This document shows positions 1 to 10,988 of a DNA stretch of 64,000 nt, in pieces. The position numbers and the translations under genes are program-made. The stretch is from positions 98,548-162,547 of the forward strand of contig JASANG010003387.1 in assembly GCA_030248215.1 (NCBI GenBank), in the 5' to 3' direction. The DNA comes from Enoplolaimus lenunculus. Lineage: Eukaryota; Nematoda; Enoplea; Enoplida; Thoracostomopsidae. Within the stretch, counting starts at the first letter, position 1, and each line of letters starts with the position of its first letter. The notes under the pieces are model-generated. The model did not search any database. It had not been told where the DNA came from and saw nothing but the letters and a program-made list of their open reading frames with translations.

Positions 1-329
1 AACCCGTTTTGGTAAGTGCGATAAAAGTTTGTAGCCGTAACAGTCTGGTTGCATTATTCATTGCATCGAAATTATTTCGTCGTTTAGTTTTCAGACTCAA
101 AGATTAGAAAGCTAATTGAAATGGTATGTAATATTGCTAGTTTTGTATTAATATTCATGTTTGTGTTTATATTTAAATAATTCCTATCTCGCTGAGCAGT
201 GTATGTGGTAAATTCATTTTTTGTTGCGTAGATATAATTGGTGTTTTCCAAAAGATATATCACTCTTTTGACTTTAGTACAAACTTTCCATAAATAGATG
301 TTTCACTGCTTTGCTTTGGCCAATTTCAG

Positions 330-3300
330 CATAGAAGGTTGAGCATTCAACTGGATGATACGAAGGATGCTCTGTCAAGTGTGACCAAACGCGCAGAACG
401 TGAAAAAGAAATGCTCAATGGACCTCGAATTTTAGAGCTTCAAAGTAAGGGTGACGCTATACTTGTCGTGCGGCGCCGTCTGGTGCCGTCCGTCACCGTT
501 CATCACCATACGGTAGGACGTCACCAGACAGCTCCGCACGACAAACGTACGGAGACGAACGGCGCCGGACGTCATCAAATGTATAGCGCCATACTAAGTT
601 ACTTGCTGATCGAAGGGGACTTACCGTGGCAGTGGCAATACGCAGGCATCAAAATTAAACTATTGTATTAAGATTTACACTAAAATTCTGTTTTGATTCC
701 CTGTCGCTTCAACACCGTTAAAGTAACTGGGGCTTGGTTAAACAGAACTTTACTTAGTATGGCATATTTTTCCTCGTGCGTTTGAGTTTTTCACGTAATT
801 ATAGAAAATGGGGAGATTACTACGCTGTTCGATTCGGTTCAGCTGACTTGTGATATTTCTGCAAATCTTTCATATGATTGATTCATTATACCGTGCGTAT
901 TATTTAGTATAATCTGGTATTCGTAGAATATTTTCCGATATTTTGTTGCTAAATTGCGTAGCTATAGGTTTTTTATAATTGGAAGTTTTACAAAGATGTT
1001 GCATGGTAACTTTCGGTATTTGTGGCTTCTTTTCGCTTTTGATGATGCATAAATAATTATTTTGCTACCACAGACCGTATAAAATTATGTGTAGCTTAGC
1101 ATAGCAGGGATCGGAAAATGTTACCGTACAAATGCTCAGATTTAGTTTCTGCGGATTTGCATAAGCAGCTGTAGTTTTTCTTGTCTTTTATCTCAAATTC
1201 GTTGCTTTTATTTAAATAACTTGCATATAAGTGTGGTTTACCCTCTATCTTAATGTCAAGGTCCGCAATACAAAAATTGTTTTTCTTATAACATCGTTGT
1301 GTGACCACACAACTCTACCACTCAAGTATTTATGCAGTAAGTATCCCTGTTAACGGAATGTTTTTGCAAATTAAGTGACAAGAGGCCGAAACTTTACAGT
1401 ATGTGATAGGCTGCATATTATAGGAAAGATTCCGTCGTGAATTTTATTCGCTAATAATAAAAAGGGTTGCGCTACACTTATCATGTGGCGCCCATGGTGG
1501 CACCGATCCACGATTTGACCGAAGCCGAATCCAGTGCTAATTTGCCGAATCCGAAACCGAATACGAATCTTGCATGTTGCAAATTTCAGATATGTCTATA
1601 ATTTATTTCGGAATATCAACGCAATGCCACCCGTAGCAAGATATTTAAAAATTTTATTGCGTAAGAATGAAAAAACATATTGCCGAACTCTGTTGGATTC
1701 GGCTTTTGGATTCGGCTTTTCCAACACTGAATCGGAATCCGAACCTCAAATTTTTGGCGAATCCGAATCCGAACCTGTGTTGCCAACCTGGCGGCGCCTT
1801 CCATCACCGTTCGTCACCCGGGCGGTGCCGTCCGTCACCGTGCGTCATCCCTACGGCGCCTTTTGTTTTCGTCCAGCGCCGTGCGTCACCGTCCGTCCCT
1901 ACACCGTATCATACGTGAGCTATTTGCGTCGATACCGCACGCTGACGGACGGCGCTGAACGGGTGACGCGCGATGACGGACGGAATCGTAATGACCAGTC
2001 GTAGTGGGACTGCATTTATTGAGCGAAGCTCGAACACATGTAAGCAATTATGGTAGTATGCAAATTAGTTATTAGCTAACTATTCATTTATCGGTTTTGG
2101 AGGTTTGTAAGCAATTTCCTCAGATTCCTCGCACCCAAAAACCCTTCAGCCACCCTAATAATTATTGGAATAATTTAAAAAGTCCTAATTTTGTCTCGTC
2201 AATTTAGCAAATATGCAAATTATGTATTAGCTAACTATTCAACAATTGCTTTTAAAGGTCTGTACACAATTTATTCAGATTCCTCGCACCCGAAAACCCA
2301 ATATTGCTGAAATTAGATTGCTTGTAGCCCTAATAATTAGTGAAACACCGTAAAACGCCTAATTTAGGCTTATCAATTCTACTTATATGCAAATTATCTA
2401 TTAGCTAACTACTCAATTATCAATTTTAGACGTTTGTAAACAATTTATTCAGATTCCTCGCACCGAAAAAACCTTCAGTAAACCCTAATTATTATTGAAA
2501 TAATTTAAAAAGACATAATTTTGTCTTGTCATTTAAGCTAATATGCAAATTAGCTATTAGCTAACTATTCAATTATCGGTTTGGGATGTTTGTAAACAAT
2601 TTTTCAAACTCCTCGCACCTAAAAACCCTTTATTGCTGAAATTATATTGCTTTTAACCTTAATAATTAGAGAAATATTGTAAAAAGTCCTAATTTAGGCT
2701 TACAAACTATGCTAATATGCAAATTATCCATTAGATAACTGCTCAATTATCAGTTTTGGAGGTTTGTAAACAGTCTACGGAGATTCCTCGCACCCAAAAA
2801 CCCTTTAATGCTAAAATTAGATTGCTTCTAACTGTAATAATTAGTGAAATATTGTGGAAAATCCTAATTTAGGCTTAATTAATTATGCAAATTAGCCTGT
2901 AGCTAATAAACGGCTTAAAATTTTAAAACACCAACGCGAGGTTAACACCCTAGGATAATTGGCTTTCAAACAAAAAATGTTTATGAAAATCGGTCCAGTC
3001 GTTCCTGAGATTCTTTTCGGACGGACGGACATCCACCTTTCGACCCCCAAGTACAAAACATAAAACGCTTCGCGAAACTCCGAGCTTCGCTCGGAGTTTC
3101 GCTTCGCTCAATAAATTATTATTATTATTAGTATATTGTTATTAGTATTATTTTTATTATTATTATATTGATATTAGTATTATTATTATTATTATATTAG
3201 TATTATTATTATTATATTGTTATTAGTATTATTATTATTATTATTATTATATTAATTATCACCATTATTATGATGTTTCCAGAAGGCCAATCTTATTCTG

Positions 3301-5139
3301 TTTAAGAATTACGTACCGAATATTATGGCGTTGTTAGATTGTTGTTATTTTAGTCCAATCGTTATTTTAAGAGGATACGACCAAACAAATTGCGGATTTG
3401 CGGTTTAAACTTCAAGAATTGGAACGCGAAAATGTTACCCTACAAGGAAACGTAAGCTTAGTAATGTTTGTTTCCATGACGCCTTATAAGACGCATTTTT
3501 ATTATTGAATTTATCCTGCAGAGTTTAAAGCTTAATCTTATGCCTTATTGAAAAGCAAAGTTTGTTTAGTTTGTTGTGGCACAGTTCTGTATGTGAGCAA
3601 GCAGTGCAACTGTCATATGTATTTTCTGAACATGACTTCTGCGACTGTCGTCCGATCTTGGATATATTACGCTAAATTGCCTAAAACCTATAAATACGCT
3701 TTTTGCGCAGTAGTTGTTGTATCAAAGCTGACTGAAAATGTACATCGCTTTAATTGTGCAGAAAAAATGTTGGCTTAGGCAAAATCTAATGGGTTATACT
3801 GTATTGCAATTAGATTTTTAGCGTAAACTATATCATCTAGTTTTCTATGTATTCTGAACCTCTAATTGTAATTATTGTTCATTATATTATCAATAACAGT
3901 TAATCAAGTCATATTGTGGTTGCAGGTAGCTCGTTTGGAATCCCAGTCAAAACGGCTAAAACAACAAAGTGACTACTACGAAGCTGAAATTGACGATTTA
4001 AAGCAAAACAATCGGACACTTAAAAGAGAGGTTTGTTATGTTAAAAAAACAGCTGTCGCCATTTGCGAGCGGTATGATAAAAGTATTATATAGCAATTAA
4101 TTCTTAATATCTTAACAGATTTAGTGTATCTGTAAACCTGAGGTTATATTTCATGCACATCTCGAAAAAATTGACACAACAACGATGTTTACAGACAAAA
4201 TGTCAGCGTACTGGTTTGATTGTTCTGAAAATTTAATAGGGATATTAATACAAAAAATGGTCGTTTGGTGCTTTTGTACAGTTCAAGTTTAAACTTCAAA
4301 AATTCTAATGTAATGGGGAAATCGGTGTAACAGTCTGATCGTCTCCTTGTTAAATCTTTCCATTCTCAAAAAATCTCTGGCTAGGGCGATTTTTCTCCCG
4401 GAAACATTGGCTTAGGACGATTTTCTCCCTTAGTTGAGCACTGTACAACGTCTCATGTGTTCGATAAAATCGTATTTGGCTGTCTAGTATGAGCGGCAGT
4501 AGGTGCTTAGTATGATATTTTGATTTACAACGGGTCGATGATGTATATATCAACAAGGAACAAGGGAACATTCAAAGTATAGTAAGCTAAGCATTTGTTT
4601 ATTGCAATAATCAAAATTGCAGTTGTCGAAATGCAAGTTTATAAAAATAAATGTAGCCAAGCTACGAAACATTGCCATTTTTTTAAGATGGATGTTTTAC
4701 TATTTTCACAAACTTCATCAAAAGGGATGCTGCACAGAATGCCAAAATAGGTGGAAGATAGGCCTAAAGCATAAAGATCCATTTAGAATAATATTTCTAA
4801 GGATAAAGATCCATTTAGAAGAATAATATTTCTGAGGGAGGAAAATCAGCTTAGGCCGATTTTTTGATTTAAATATTGGCCTGCCTCGGCCTTTCCGGGA
4901 AAAAGATCGGTCTGTCACACTGGTTTCAGCGTGTATGATAAAACTACACACCAAGGCAGTGTTTAGTTGATTGCTGAAGCGTTCTATTGTTTCATTCAAT
5001 GCGCACGAAGTAGTAAACTTAAGTAAAATATTGTCTTTAGCATCGAGAAGCAATCAATAAACTGGACGAAGCTCAAGACTCGAACAAACATTTGCAAAGC
5101 CGATTGGAAAAATTGCGTGCAAATCGAAGAAATCAATAA
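330..5139 (+). CDS. LRRFIP2: LRRFIP-type coiled-coil protein, C-terminal four exons (partial)
   Basis: Four exons: 330-444, 3372-3451, 3926-4030 and 5041-5139 (stop 5137-5139), joined in frame to give 132 residues. All have AG acceptors and GT donors. The product is charged, heptad-like coiled coil throughout: LSIQLDDTKDALSS, DTTKQIADLRFKLQELER, VARLESQSKRLKQQ, and the last exon AINKLDEAQDSNKHLQ then SRLEKLRANR. This ending matches the conserved C-terminal coiled coil of vertebrate LRRFIP1/LRRFIP2 ([25 protein letters not shown], known from the family), which in vertebrates interacts with Flightless-I and acts in Toll/Wnt signalling. The 5' part lies off the window; bases 1-11 followed by GTAAGTGCG may be the end of the preceding exon. 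The first donor is rebuilt by a MITE (449-594). Another coiled-coil protein is possible but the C-terminal match is specific. Confidence 0.8.
449..594. mobile_element. Family G MITE (GGCGCC-rich) inside a splice donor
   Basis: Imperfect terminal inverted repeats GGGTGACGCTATACTTG / GTATGGCGCTATAC, GC-rich interior with repeated GGCGCC and CCGTC words. It is flanked by the direct repeat TAA at 446-448 and 595-597. The left TAA is bases +2 to +4 of the LRRFIP intron donor GTAAGG (donor starts 445). Non-autonomous, no transposase. Confidence 0.75.
595..1462. other. LRRFIP intron, no feature seen
   Basis: AT-rich intron sequence. No exon, RNA gene or clear repeat recognised; short ORFs here have no coding character. 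Confidence 0.5.
1463..2008. mobile_element. Family G MITE, degenerate, with a nested insertion
   Basis: Starts GGGTTGCGCTACACTT, matching the end of the 37.9 kb and 63.5 kb copies; the GGCGCC/CCGTCCGTCA-rich part resumes at about 1787. The stretch 1500-1790 between them is a different repeat rich in CGAATCCGAA words with facing ends (GGTGGCACCGATCC, GTTGCCAACC), so one element probably landed in the other. The right end is poorly conserved. Confidence 0.5.
2009..3113 (-). repeat. Family I modular repeat, copy 1
   Basis: About 1.1 kb built from roughly 175-bp modules, each with ATATGCAAATTA, TTAGCTAACTATTCAATTA, CAGATTCCTCGCACCC and a TAATAATTA/TCCTAATTT stretch. One end is a unique cap: GAGGTTAACACCCTAG, then TTCGGACGGACGGACATCC and a palindrome GAAACTCCGAGC/GCTCGGAGTTTC near 3080-3105. 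The same architecture occurs inverted at 53.8-54.9 kb. No coding capacity; class unknown. Confidence 0.7.
3114..3262. repeat. (ATT)n microsatellite
   Basis: Nearly pure ATT/TTA trinucleotide tract with some TATTG/TAGT interruptions, directly abutting the capped end of the family I repeat. Confidence 0.9.
4771..4834 (+). repeat. Short tandem duplication in LRRFIP intron
   Basis: The word ATAAAGATCCATTTAGAA followed by ATAATATTTCT occurs twice in tandem, the second copy with a few extra bases. The surrounding 4.33-4.92 kb has repeated GGC(T/C)TAGG.CGATTTTTCTCCC-like words facing each other, hinting at an old inverted-repeat element. Confidence 0.6.
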
Positions 5140-6294
5140 TGGCTTGACGTTGAGCGGCAAGATGCGAATGACTGAGTGGCAGTTTCAAGTGGAATGATGT
5201 CTGTCTGGCCAATAATTAATATCTCACGCACAGGTTCATTTCCTTATTTCTTGCCAACACATTGATGTATTACACAATTATAGATAATTTGCGTTACTAT
5301 TTTTTGTCGGACAGACGCAATTATTGATGACACAAATGCGTTACTGGTAATTAAATGGTGGGTTTAAACACGACAACGTGGAGCTGTGTGGTAATATTGT
5401 AGAGTGTCCGCATTAAGGCATGCAAATAATATGCTAACATTGGCTTCTTGTTATACGCTCGCCTTCGTTGTGCTATTTTAATTTTATTCACTGTTGGTGT
5501 ATTTTGCTTGAGTTCTATTTTGGTCATGTTACTGTTTACAAAGTGGCATTTTGTACTTTACCCCCCATTAGTGGGAAACTTACCTCGCAATGCAAGAACG
5601 TGAGTATTCTTTGTACATCTCATCGACAATTCAAAACGGCGGCCGTCCCCCTGAACCCCCGTAATTTGAAATAACATTAAGCTGGATCAGAGACTGCCGC
5701 CCTCAAGCCCCCGATCTAAACAGTTCTACTTATGCGTCAAAATTGTCCAAAAGTACTTTGTTAACGTTTTAGCTGTATTAATAATGAATTGCTTAGTGTG
5801 AATGGATTGTGGTAGATAGCTCCCCCAGCCTCTTTGTACCCTTTAAAAACGCGGCGGGTTCACGGGGATATAGCAGCGCCCCTGATAAAAGAACGGCACA
5901 AAATTGATTCCAAAAGTTTGGTAGTTAGTGAAAATGTTCCCCCATCCACACATTTGTGTAGCGTGGGAAAAAATCTCTATAAAAGTGCATAAAACAATCA
6001 CACTTCACGTGTAAAGTAAGCAAAACGTTTATCAACTTACCCAGGCGTTTAATTTGGTTACCCAGTGTTTCCAGTTGATTTCAAGTGAATTAGCTTGTTT
6101 GTTCCGTTTGGTAAAAATTTGGTATCGAGTCATGAATCGGATTGTCTTCGATCGAATTTGACATTTTAAGTTTCGTGATAATAGTTTTTTTACCTCACTT
6201 ACGTAACAAGCATTTTGGTCGTTTACGTGTGACATTTGTATACTTTCTTAGGTATGATCTTAACTCGTATTAACTGTACGTCTATAGAACTTTA
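5140..6294. other. LRRFIP 3' flank, nothing recognised
   Basis: 3' of the LRRFIP stop. No canonical AATAAA was found close to the stop, so the transcript end is not placed. No repeats of the named families and no convincing ORF. Confidence 0.4.
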
Positions 6295-6461
6295 GGCCCA
6301 TGTATAGAACAGGGCCGGATCGTTTTCCGAAGGGTCTATAATAGAGTCAGTTTAAGCTTTAGACTAATTTTTTTGTTTAGGCTTAGGAATAGGCTCATCC
6401 GTAGGCTTAGGCTTAGGAATATGCTTATACTACTGTTCCGGCTTTGTTCTATACATGGGCC
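6295..6461. mobile_element. Family A MITE (TTAGGC core)
   Basis: Ends GGCCCATGTATAGAACAGGG and its inverse; between them the family landmarks TCGTTTTCCG, TTTAAGCTTTAGACTAA and CTTATACTACTGTTCCGG around three to five TTAGGC units. Complete. Confidence 0.85.
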
Positions 6462-8060
6462 GAGCTGTAGATAGTTTGTTTGTATATTAAGCTACGTAAC
6501 TGGCTTGATTAATAACCTATTGCGTATTTGTAGTAGGGTTTACAGCCTTTTGAGAATAATTACGGCTTGTTAACGTAATCTTTATGTATTGTACCATATC
6601 GTTATCGTTATACACACTTGTCTTCCGTATACATGATTCCATTTTTGTTTTGTTTTATTAATGTTTTCTACTTTCTTACAAGAAGATACTTTATGATTTA
6701 TTTTTCTTATGCGTTCTATTGGTGGTCAAGGTTTAACGTTTCTTATCATGTGTGTTTATTGACGTGCCTTGGTTTTGGCTTACATAATAAGCGGCGACAC
6801 GGAATCCGTCCTTTGTTATGGTATCTAAACCACACTAATATGCTTAATTCTGATACGTATACGTTTGAAATTGTTGTATCATAGGACTTATTGGCGTTGT
6901 GGGCGAAAATTTCCGCTGTGGGAGAATTAAAAATATACTAGTCAGCATGGTTCCATATTTGCAATTCTAGATATATTTCTACCAAAAAACAATTTGTCCT
7001 GCCTGAAACCTGCGCAGTAGTTTTCTTTTCATTTGATTGGACTTTACATAGTTCTTTACTACATCATTGTTTTTATGGCTTTCAAACTGTATATATGTGT
7101 TCTGTATATGTTCCAATTTGCATACAACTGCTGGAACGCTGTCCAAATATGTATGTGGGGCGTTTCAGCTTTAATAATATAGATAGATATCGTTTTATCT
7201 TTGTTGCTCGTTGTACATTTGCATAATTGTATCACAGGAGTTGTCCGAAATTCTAAATCCGACCCAATGATATAATATGTCTGGGTGATACAATTTTGCT
7301 GTGTGCGCATTCCGTTTGCGCCGGTATATGTATGTTGTGATTTTTGGTTTTCATTTCATATGCATTTGGACAAGCTTTTCTATCATAATCTACAAAGGGT
7401 GCGACATGAACAGTCTGTTTTCGGCAAAATATCGCCAAACAGTTCTTGTGTCACATGCCTCCTACCAGTTTATTTCCTACGAATAAATTTACTTTGGTAC
7501 ATTTCTCCTACAAATATCAGTTCAGATGCATTTTTTGGCATTAATAATCATCCAGATGCATTTTTGTTTGAAGAAAAATTAAGTGAATTTTGGTGCCTAA
7601 AGTAATAGATTTAGAACCATTTTTCTGTGGAAAAAATGAGTTTTTTCTGTTATCTTCCTTCCCCCAGCCTTTTAGTTTCTGCCGACATATATAAATACTC
7701 TGAAATATCCTTGTTTATTTTCCGCTGGACTCGTATATTGAATTATCCGGCCCAGGTATTTTGGAATTCGGATGCACCCTAGTAACTAACGTGTATCACA
7801 AGGACTGTGTAGGCAAACTCGTAGTTGCGGATTTTTTGTAATAGTATTGACCAGATTTTGTCTGTTTTTTGCTGTTTATTAGGATTGTCTTTATTTCAAC
7901 TGTCGTGTGGACATTTTGTCCCATCATAACTTTATTCATAAACTAGTAAAGCAAATACAAATTTGAAACCATATCGAACTGCAACTGTGGAATAATGCTT
8001 AAAGTCTATGGTCAGCTATTGGAATAAAATTCGAAAATGCACAGCTGTAAAACAACCCTG
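6462..8060. other. Intergenic, nothing recognised
   Basis: AT-rich. Several ORFs of 60-106 codons overlap on both strands here, which is what AT-rich noise looks like; none has splice-flanked or family-like sequence. A fragment GGATGCACCCTAG at about 7776-7788 looks like a stray family H end. Confidence 0.4.
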
Positions 8061-8198
8061 TTAGCTTAAGCTTTAGACTAATTTTTTTGCTTGGTTTAGG
8101 CTTAGGAAAATTCTCATTCTTACGCTTAGGCTAAGACTTCGCCTTAGGCTTAGGAATATGCTTATAAAACTGGTCCGCTCCTGTTCTTTACATTGGCG
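8061..8198. mobile_element. Family B MITE, one end missing
   Basis: Has TAAGCTTTAGACTAATTTTTTTGC, degenerate TTAGGC units and the right end TCCTGTTCTTTACATTGGC of family B; the left terminal repeat is gone. Confidence 0.65.
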
Positions 8199-8260
8199 AG
8201 AGAAAATATGATTAAAGGATCTTTCGGTAACCAGGAGTCACACTGTGATAGCAATCTTGA

Positions 8261-8405
8261 CCTATGTTACTTTAAGGGGCGTCCAGGTTATACTGGTGGG
8301 TCTATAAAAGAGTAAGTTTAGATCCTGGATTACATTTTCTGCTTAGTCTTTTACGCTTAGGCTTACGCTTAATCTACTGTTACGCCCCTTAAAGCAACAT
8401 TGGCC
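8261..8405. mobile_element. Family C MITE
   Basis: Ends CCTATGTTACTTTAAGGGGCG and its inverse GCCCCTTAAAGCAACATTGGCC; interior GTCCAGGTTAT, GGGTCTATAAAAGAGTA, ACGCTTAATCTACTGTTACG. Complete, short core. Confidence 0.85.
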
Positions 8406-8602
8406 GCAATCTTAAGGAACCTGGCACATTTTTTGTTGGTAGCCAGTTCCATGTGAATTTTTGTATTAAACCACATGCTAAACTCAGTTTTGAGGCCCCC
8501 AAAACCTTGCGGGGCCCCCAGATGTGTTTGTGGCAGGGTTCCACCGGAATTCATATTCCGGCCGGAATTCCTGCAAAAATTTAATTCCTGTTCCTGCATT
8601 CA

Positions 8603-8765
8603 AAGATGGGGGCGTCCAGGTTTCTGATGGGTCTGTAAAAGATAGATCTCGATTCTAGATTACATTTTCTTGCTTATGTTTAGGCAACACTTTGGCCAGC
8701 TTAGGTTTTGGAATTGGAATATATACGCTTAATCTACTGCTACGGTCCTAAAAGTAACATTGGCC
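8603..8765. mobile_element. Family C MITE, degenerate
   Basis: GGGGCGTCCAGGTTTCTGATGG on the left, AATCTACTGCTACG and CTAAAAGTAACATTGGCC on the right. Its last bases GGCC overlap the first bases of the family A fragment that follows. Confidence 0.75.
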
Positions 8766-8896
8766 CAAAACAGGGCCGGAACAGTAGATCTAAGCGTAAG
8801 CGTAAGGATAAGACTATTCCTAAGTATAAGCAGAAAAGTCTGTCCTTAAAGCTTAAACTTACTATTACAGTTTTGCCGAAAAAGGATTCGACCCTT
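8762..8896. mobile_element. Family A MITE fragment
   Basis: GGCCCAAAACAGGGCCGGAACAG followed by TAAGCGTAAG units and TTAAAGCTTAAACTTACTATTACAG, ending in a degenerate GATTCGACCC. Joined end to end with the family C element before it. Confidence 0.65.
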
Positions 8897-8909
8897 ATAT
8901 ATGTATATA

Positions 8910-9321
8910 TGTAAGGAATTTGTCGGCTACGCACTAACTTGCGTATTCTAGGTCCGCACCTACCCTTACTCTCAGCCTGTTAACGTTTATGTTGGGGACC
9001 ACGCACAAGGCACAACCAAGTAAAGTCTGATCCACCGAAGTCGTTTATTATGAAACAGCAGCGCAAACTGTGAACAACAGAGAACACTCGAGGCTAGCTT
9101 AGAGCTACCTCGTCAATTACTGAAGGCTGCTACTAAGCACCTTGCAAGTCTTAAGCTATTTCAAGGCTGCTCATGAGCACCTTGCTGCAACTTAACTAGA
9201 AGCAAACTGACACAAAATGCTAATTGCAAGCGGTTTATATACCCCACTTCACGTGACATTCATGCGCCCGTTTTCTAGAACATGATTACCTACGTAACGA
9301 GAGATGAGGGTCTATCCTACA
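8910..9321 (-). repeat. Probable 3' LTR of the Gypsy-type element
   Basis: On the minus strand the segment begins TGTAGGATAG and ends CCTTACA, with a TATA box (TATATAAA, 9235-9242) and a downstream poly(A) signal (AATAAA, 9044-9049), the usual U3-R-U5 order. It lies just past the accessory region. The exact ends are inferred from the TG...CA rule. It could instead be a solo LTR of another element, because no partner copy was seen at 17-18 kb. Confidence 0.6.
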
Positions 9322-9479
9322 ACCCAAATTATTTATTACTGTTAGTTAAATGTGGAGTTATTTCCCACATTCCTCGGGGCTATTGAAGCTTTGCGTCCCC
9401 CTATAAAATTTTTTCTCTGCTATATGACGGCACACTACCAGAACTCAAGTTACTACACAAATTATAATCAGCATCTTTA

Positions 9480-10808
9480 TTCAATGTCGGCACTCATGGC
9501 TTGTAATTCAGACCACCAGTCAACTGTCGCTTGTCGGCTAAGCAAATAGTTCATCGGGAACGCCGCCCTCCAAGCCCTTGGCCCTGCTTGCCGCAATCGA
9601 ACCCCGAAACGATTAAGAACACACAATTCATCGTCCATCAAGTAGTCCATATCACTATTAACCCGATCAATTGATTCCATCATTTCCTTATTTTCTTGCT
9701 CAGGAACCAGATTGCATAATATAACTCCACCCGCCGATTGTCAAAATCGCTGCAAAATCCCCAAAATGTGTCGCATAACCCGATGTATAGCATCTGCTGT
9801 CAGCGCATGTTGACGTACATCTCGGTTACCCATGCAAAATATAACGACTTCAGCGGTTGGCGGAACTAAATGGTCCACCACCCAGCATAATATTTCTGGC
9901 AACATCACGCCATGCCGGGTCAGAAATTTTATGTCCGACCGGTTTTCGACCACGGAGCGGAAGGAGTCGGCTATCTCATCGCCAACGATTACGACCTTTG
10001 CATCTGCAGCTATATTCCCCGGTAATTCATTTCTTAGTGCACGAAGTATGCCACGTTCAATGCTGACACCCCATTGGTTCAACACTCGAAATTCTGTGTC
10101 ACGCTTCAAATCCTGAGGACGACAACCTGAACTCATCCAGGTTTCTCCCCCCATTAGAAGTATCAGCTTTGCGCTCGCAGCATACAACGTCGCTGATAAA
10201 GATCGGACTGCCAGCTCCTCTACTCCAGAATCGGCATCGTGCTGCACGATCCGACTAACCACATAGCTTAAAATCTGACTCATATAATTTGCAACCGCAA
10301 ACGACTTTGATGGACCCTTTTTCAGAATGTGGGTCCACAAGCGTTTCGGTGAAGACGATGATGGTTCGAGACCCGTGGCGTCTTTAAGCGGCAACACAAC
10401 AAACAACGCATAGGCAACAGCGCCAATAATTGTTCGCCCACCACAACCATCAAACACCGGCAATGGGGCAGCGTAATTGAAAAACGGTCAAAATGGGTGA
10501 ACTGCCTCCGTGATAAAATGCTCATGGCGCGGACGCCTATTACCTCGCCTATCCACCAGGGTTTGCAGTTGTCGAAATTTCCACAGTCTGTCATTTTCGC
10601 CATGAAGTGCTTCATTCCCAGAGTCCACCGCCTGTGCATCAGAATCCTCAGTATCATTCAAAATTTGACGCCATTGTATCCGCTGCTGTTGACCATCACT
10701 AACAACGTGAGACACTGTAGGATCATTCGGCGGATTCGATTCGCTAACATGTTGCAATTGACCCTGTATTTGTGCGACATCTAACGGTGGTAAACCACTA
10801 TACAACAC
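9480..10808 (-). pseudogene. Accessory region with SGNH/GDSL-hydrolase-like part (fossil)
   Basis: Between integrase and the LTR. The best-conserved stretch reads like an SGNH-fold esterase: VVIVGD near its start, a central LPEILCWVVDHL and VVIFCMGNRD about 50 residues later, matching the block I and GxND-block spacing of that fold. Such domains are known from several transposon classes. The N-terminal side is Gln/Asp/Asn-rich and unrecognised. The position is where some Gypsy elements carry an extra gene. Function in the element is unknown; the assignment rests on a motif pattern only. Confidence 0.45.
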
Positions 10809-10988
10809 ATCTTAGTATCATCTTGCAGAGCAATAACATCACTATCCCGTGACCGCTGCCGTTCCATATTTACTTTCTGAAAAAATAAACTAAAATACAA
10901 GTACACTAAAATTCCAGGTGATATCGGTCACCTATCCGTTGTAATAAGTATTTTTTGTACGTGCGCCACGGGCGAACTTGCCCCCAAT

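Noticed and set aside
1534-2004. 156-codon ORF
   Set aside because: It spans a family G element and its nested insertion; the peptide is a translation of repeated CGAATCC and GGCGCC words.
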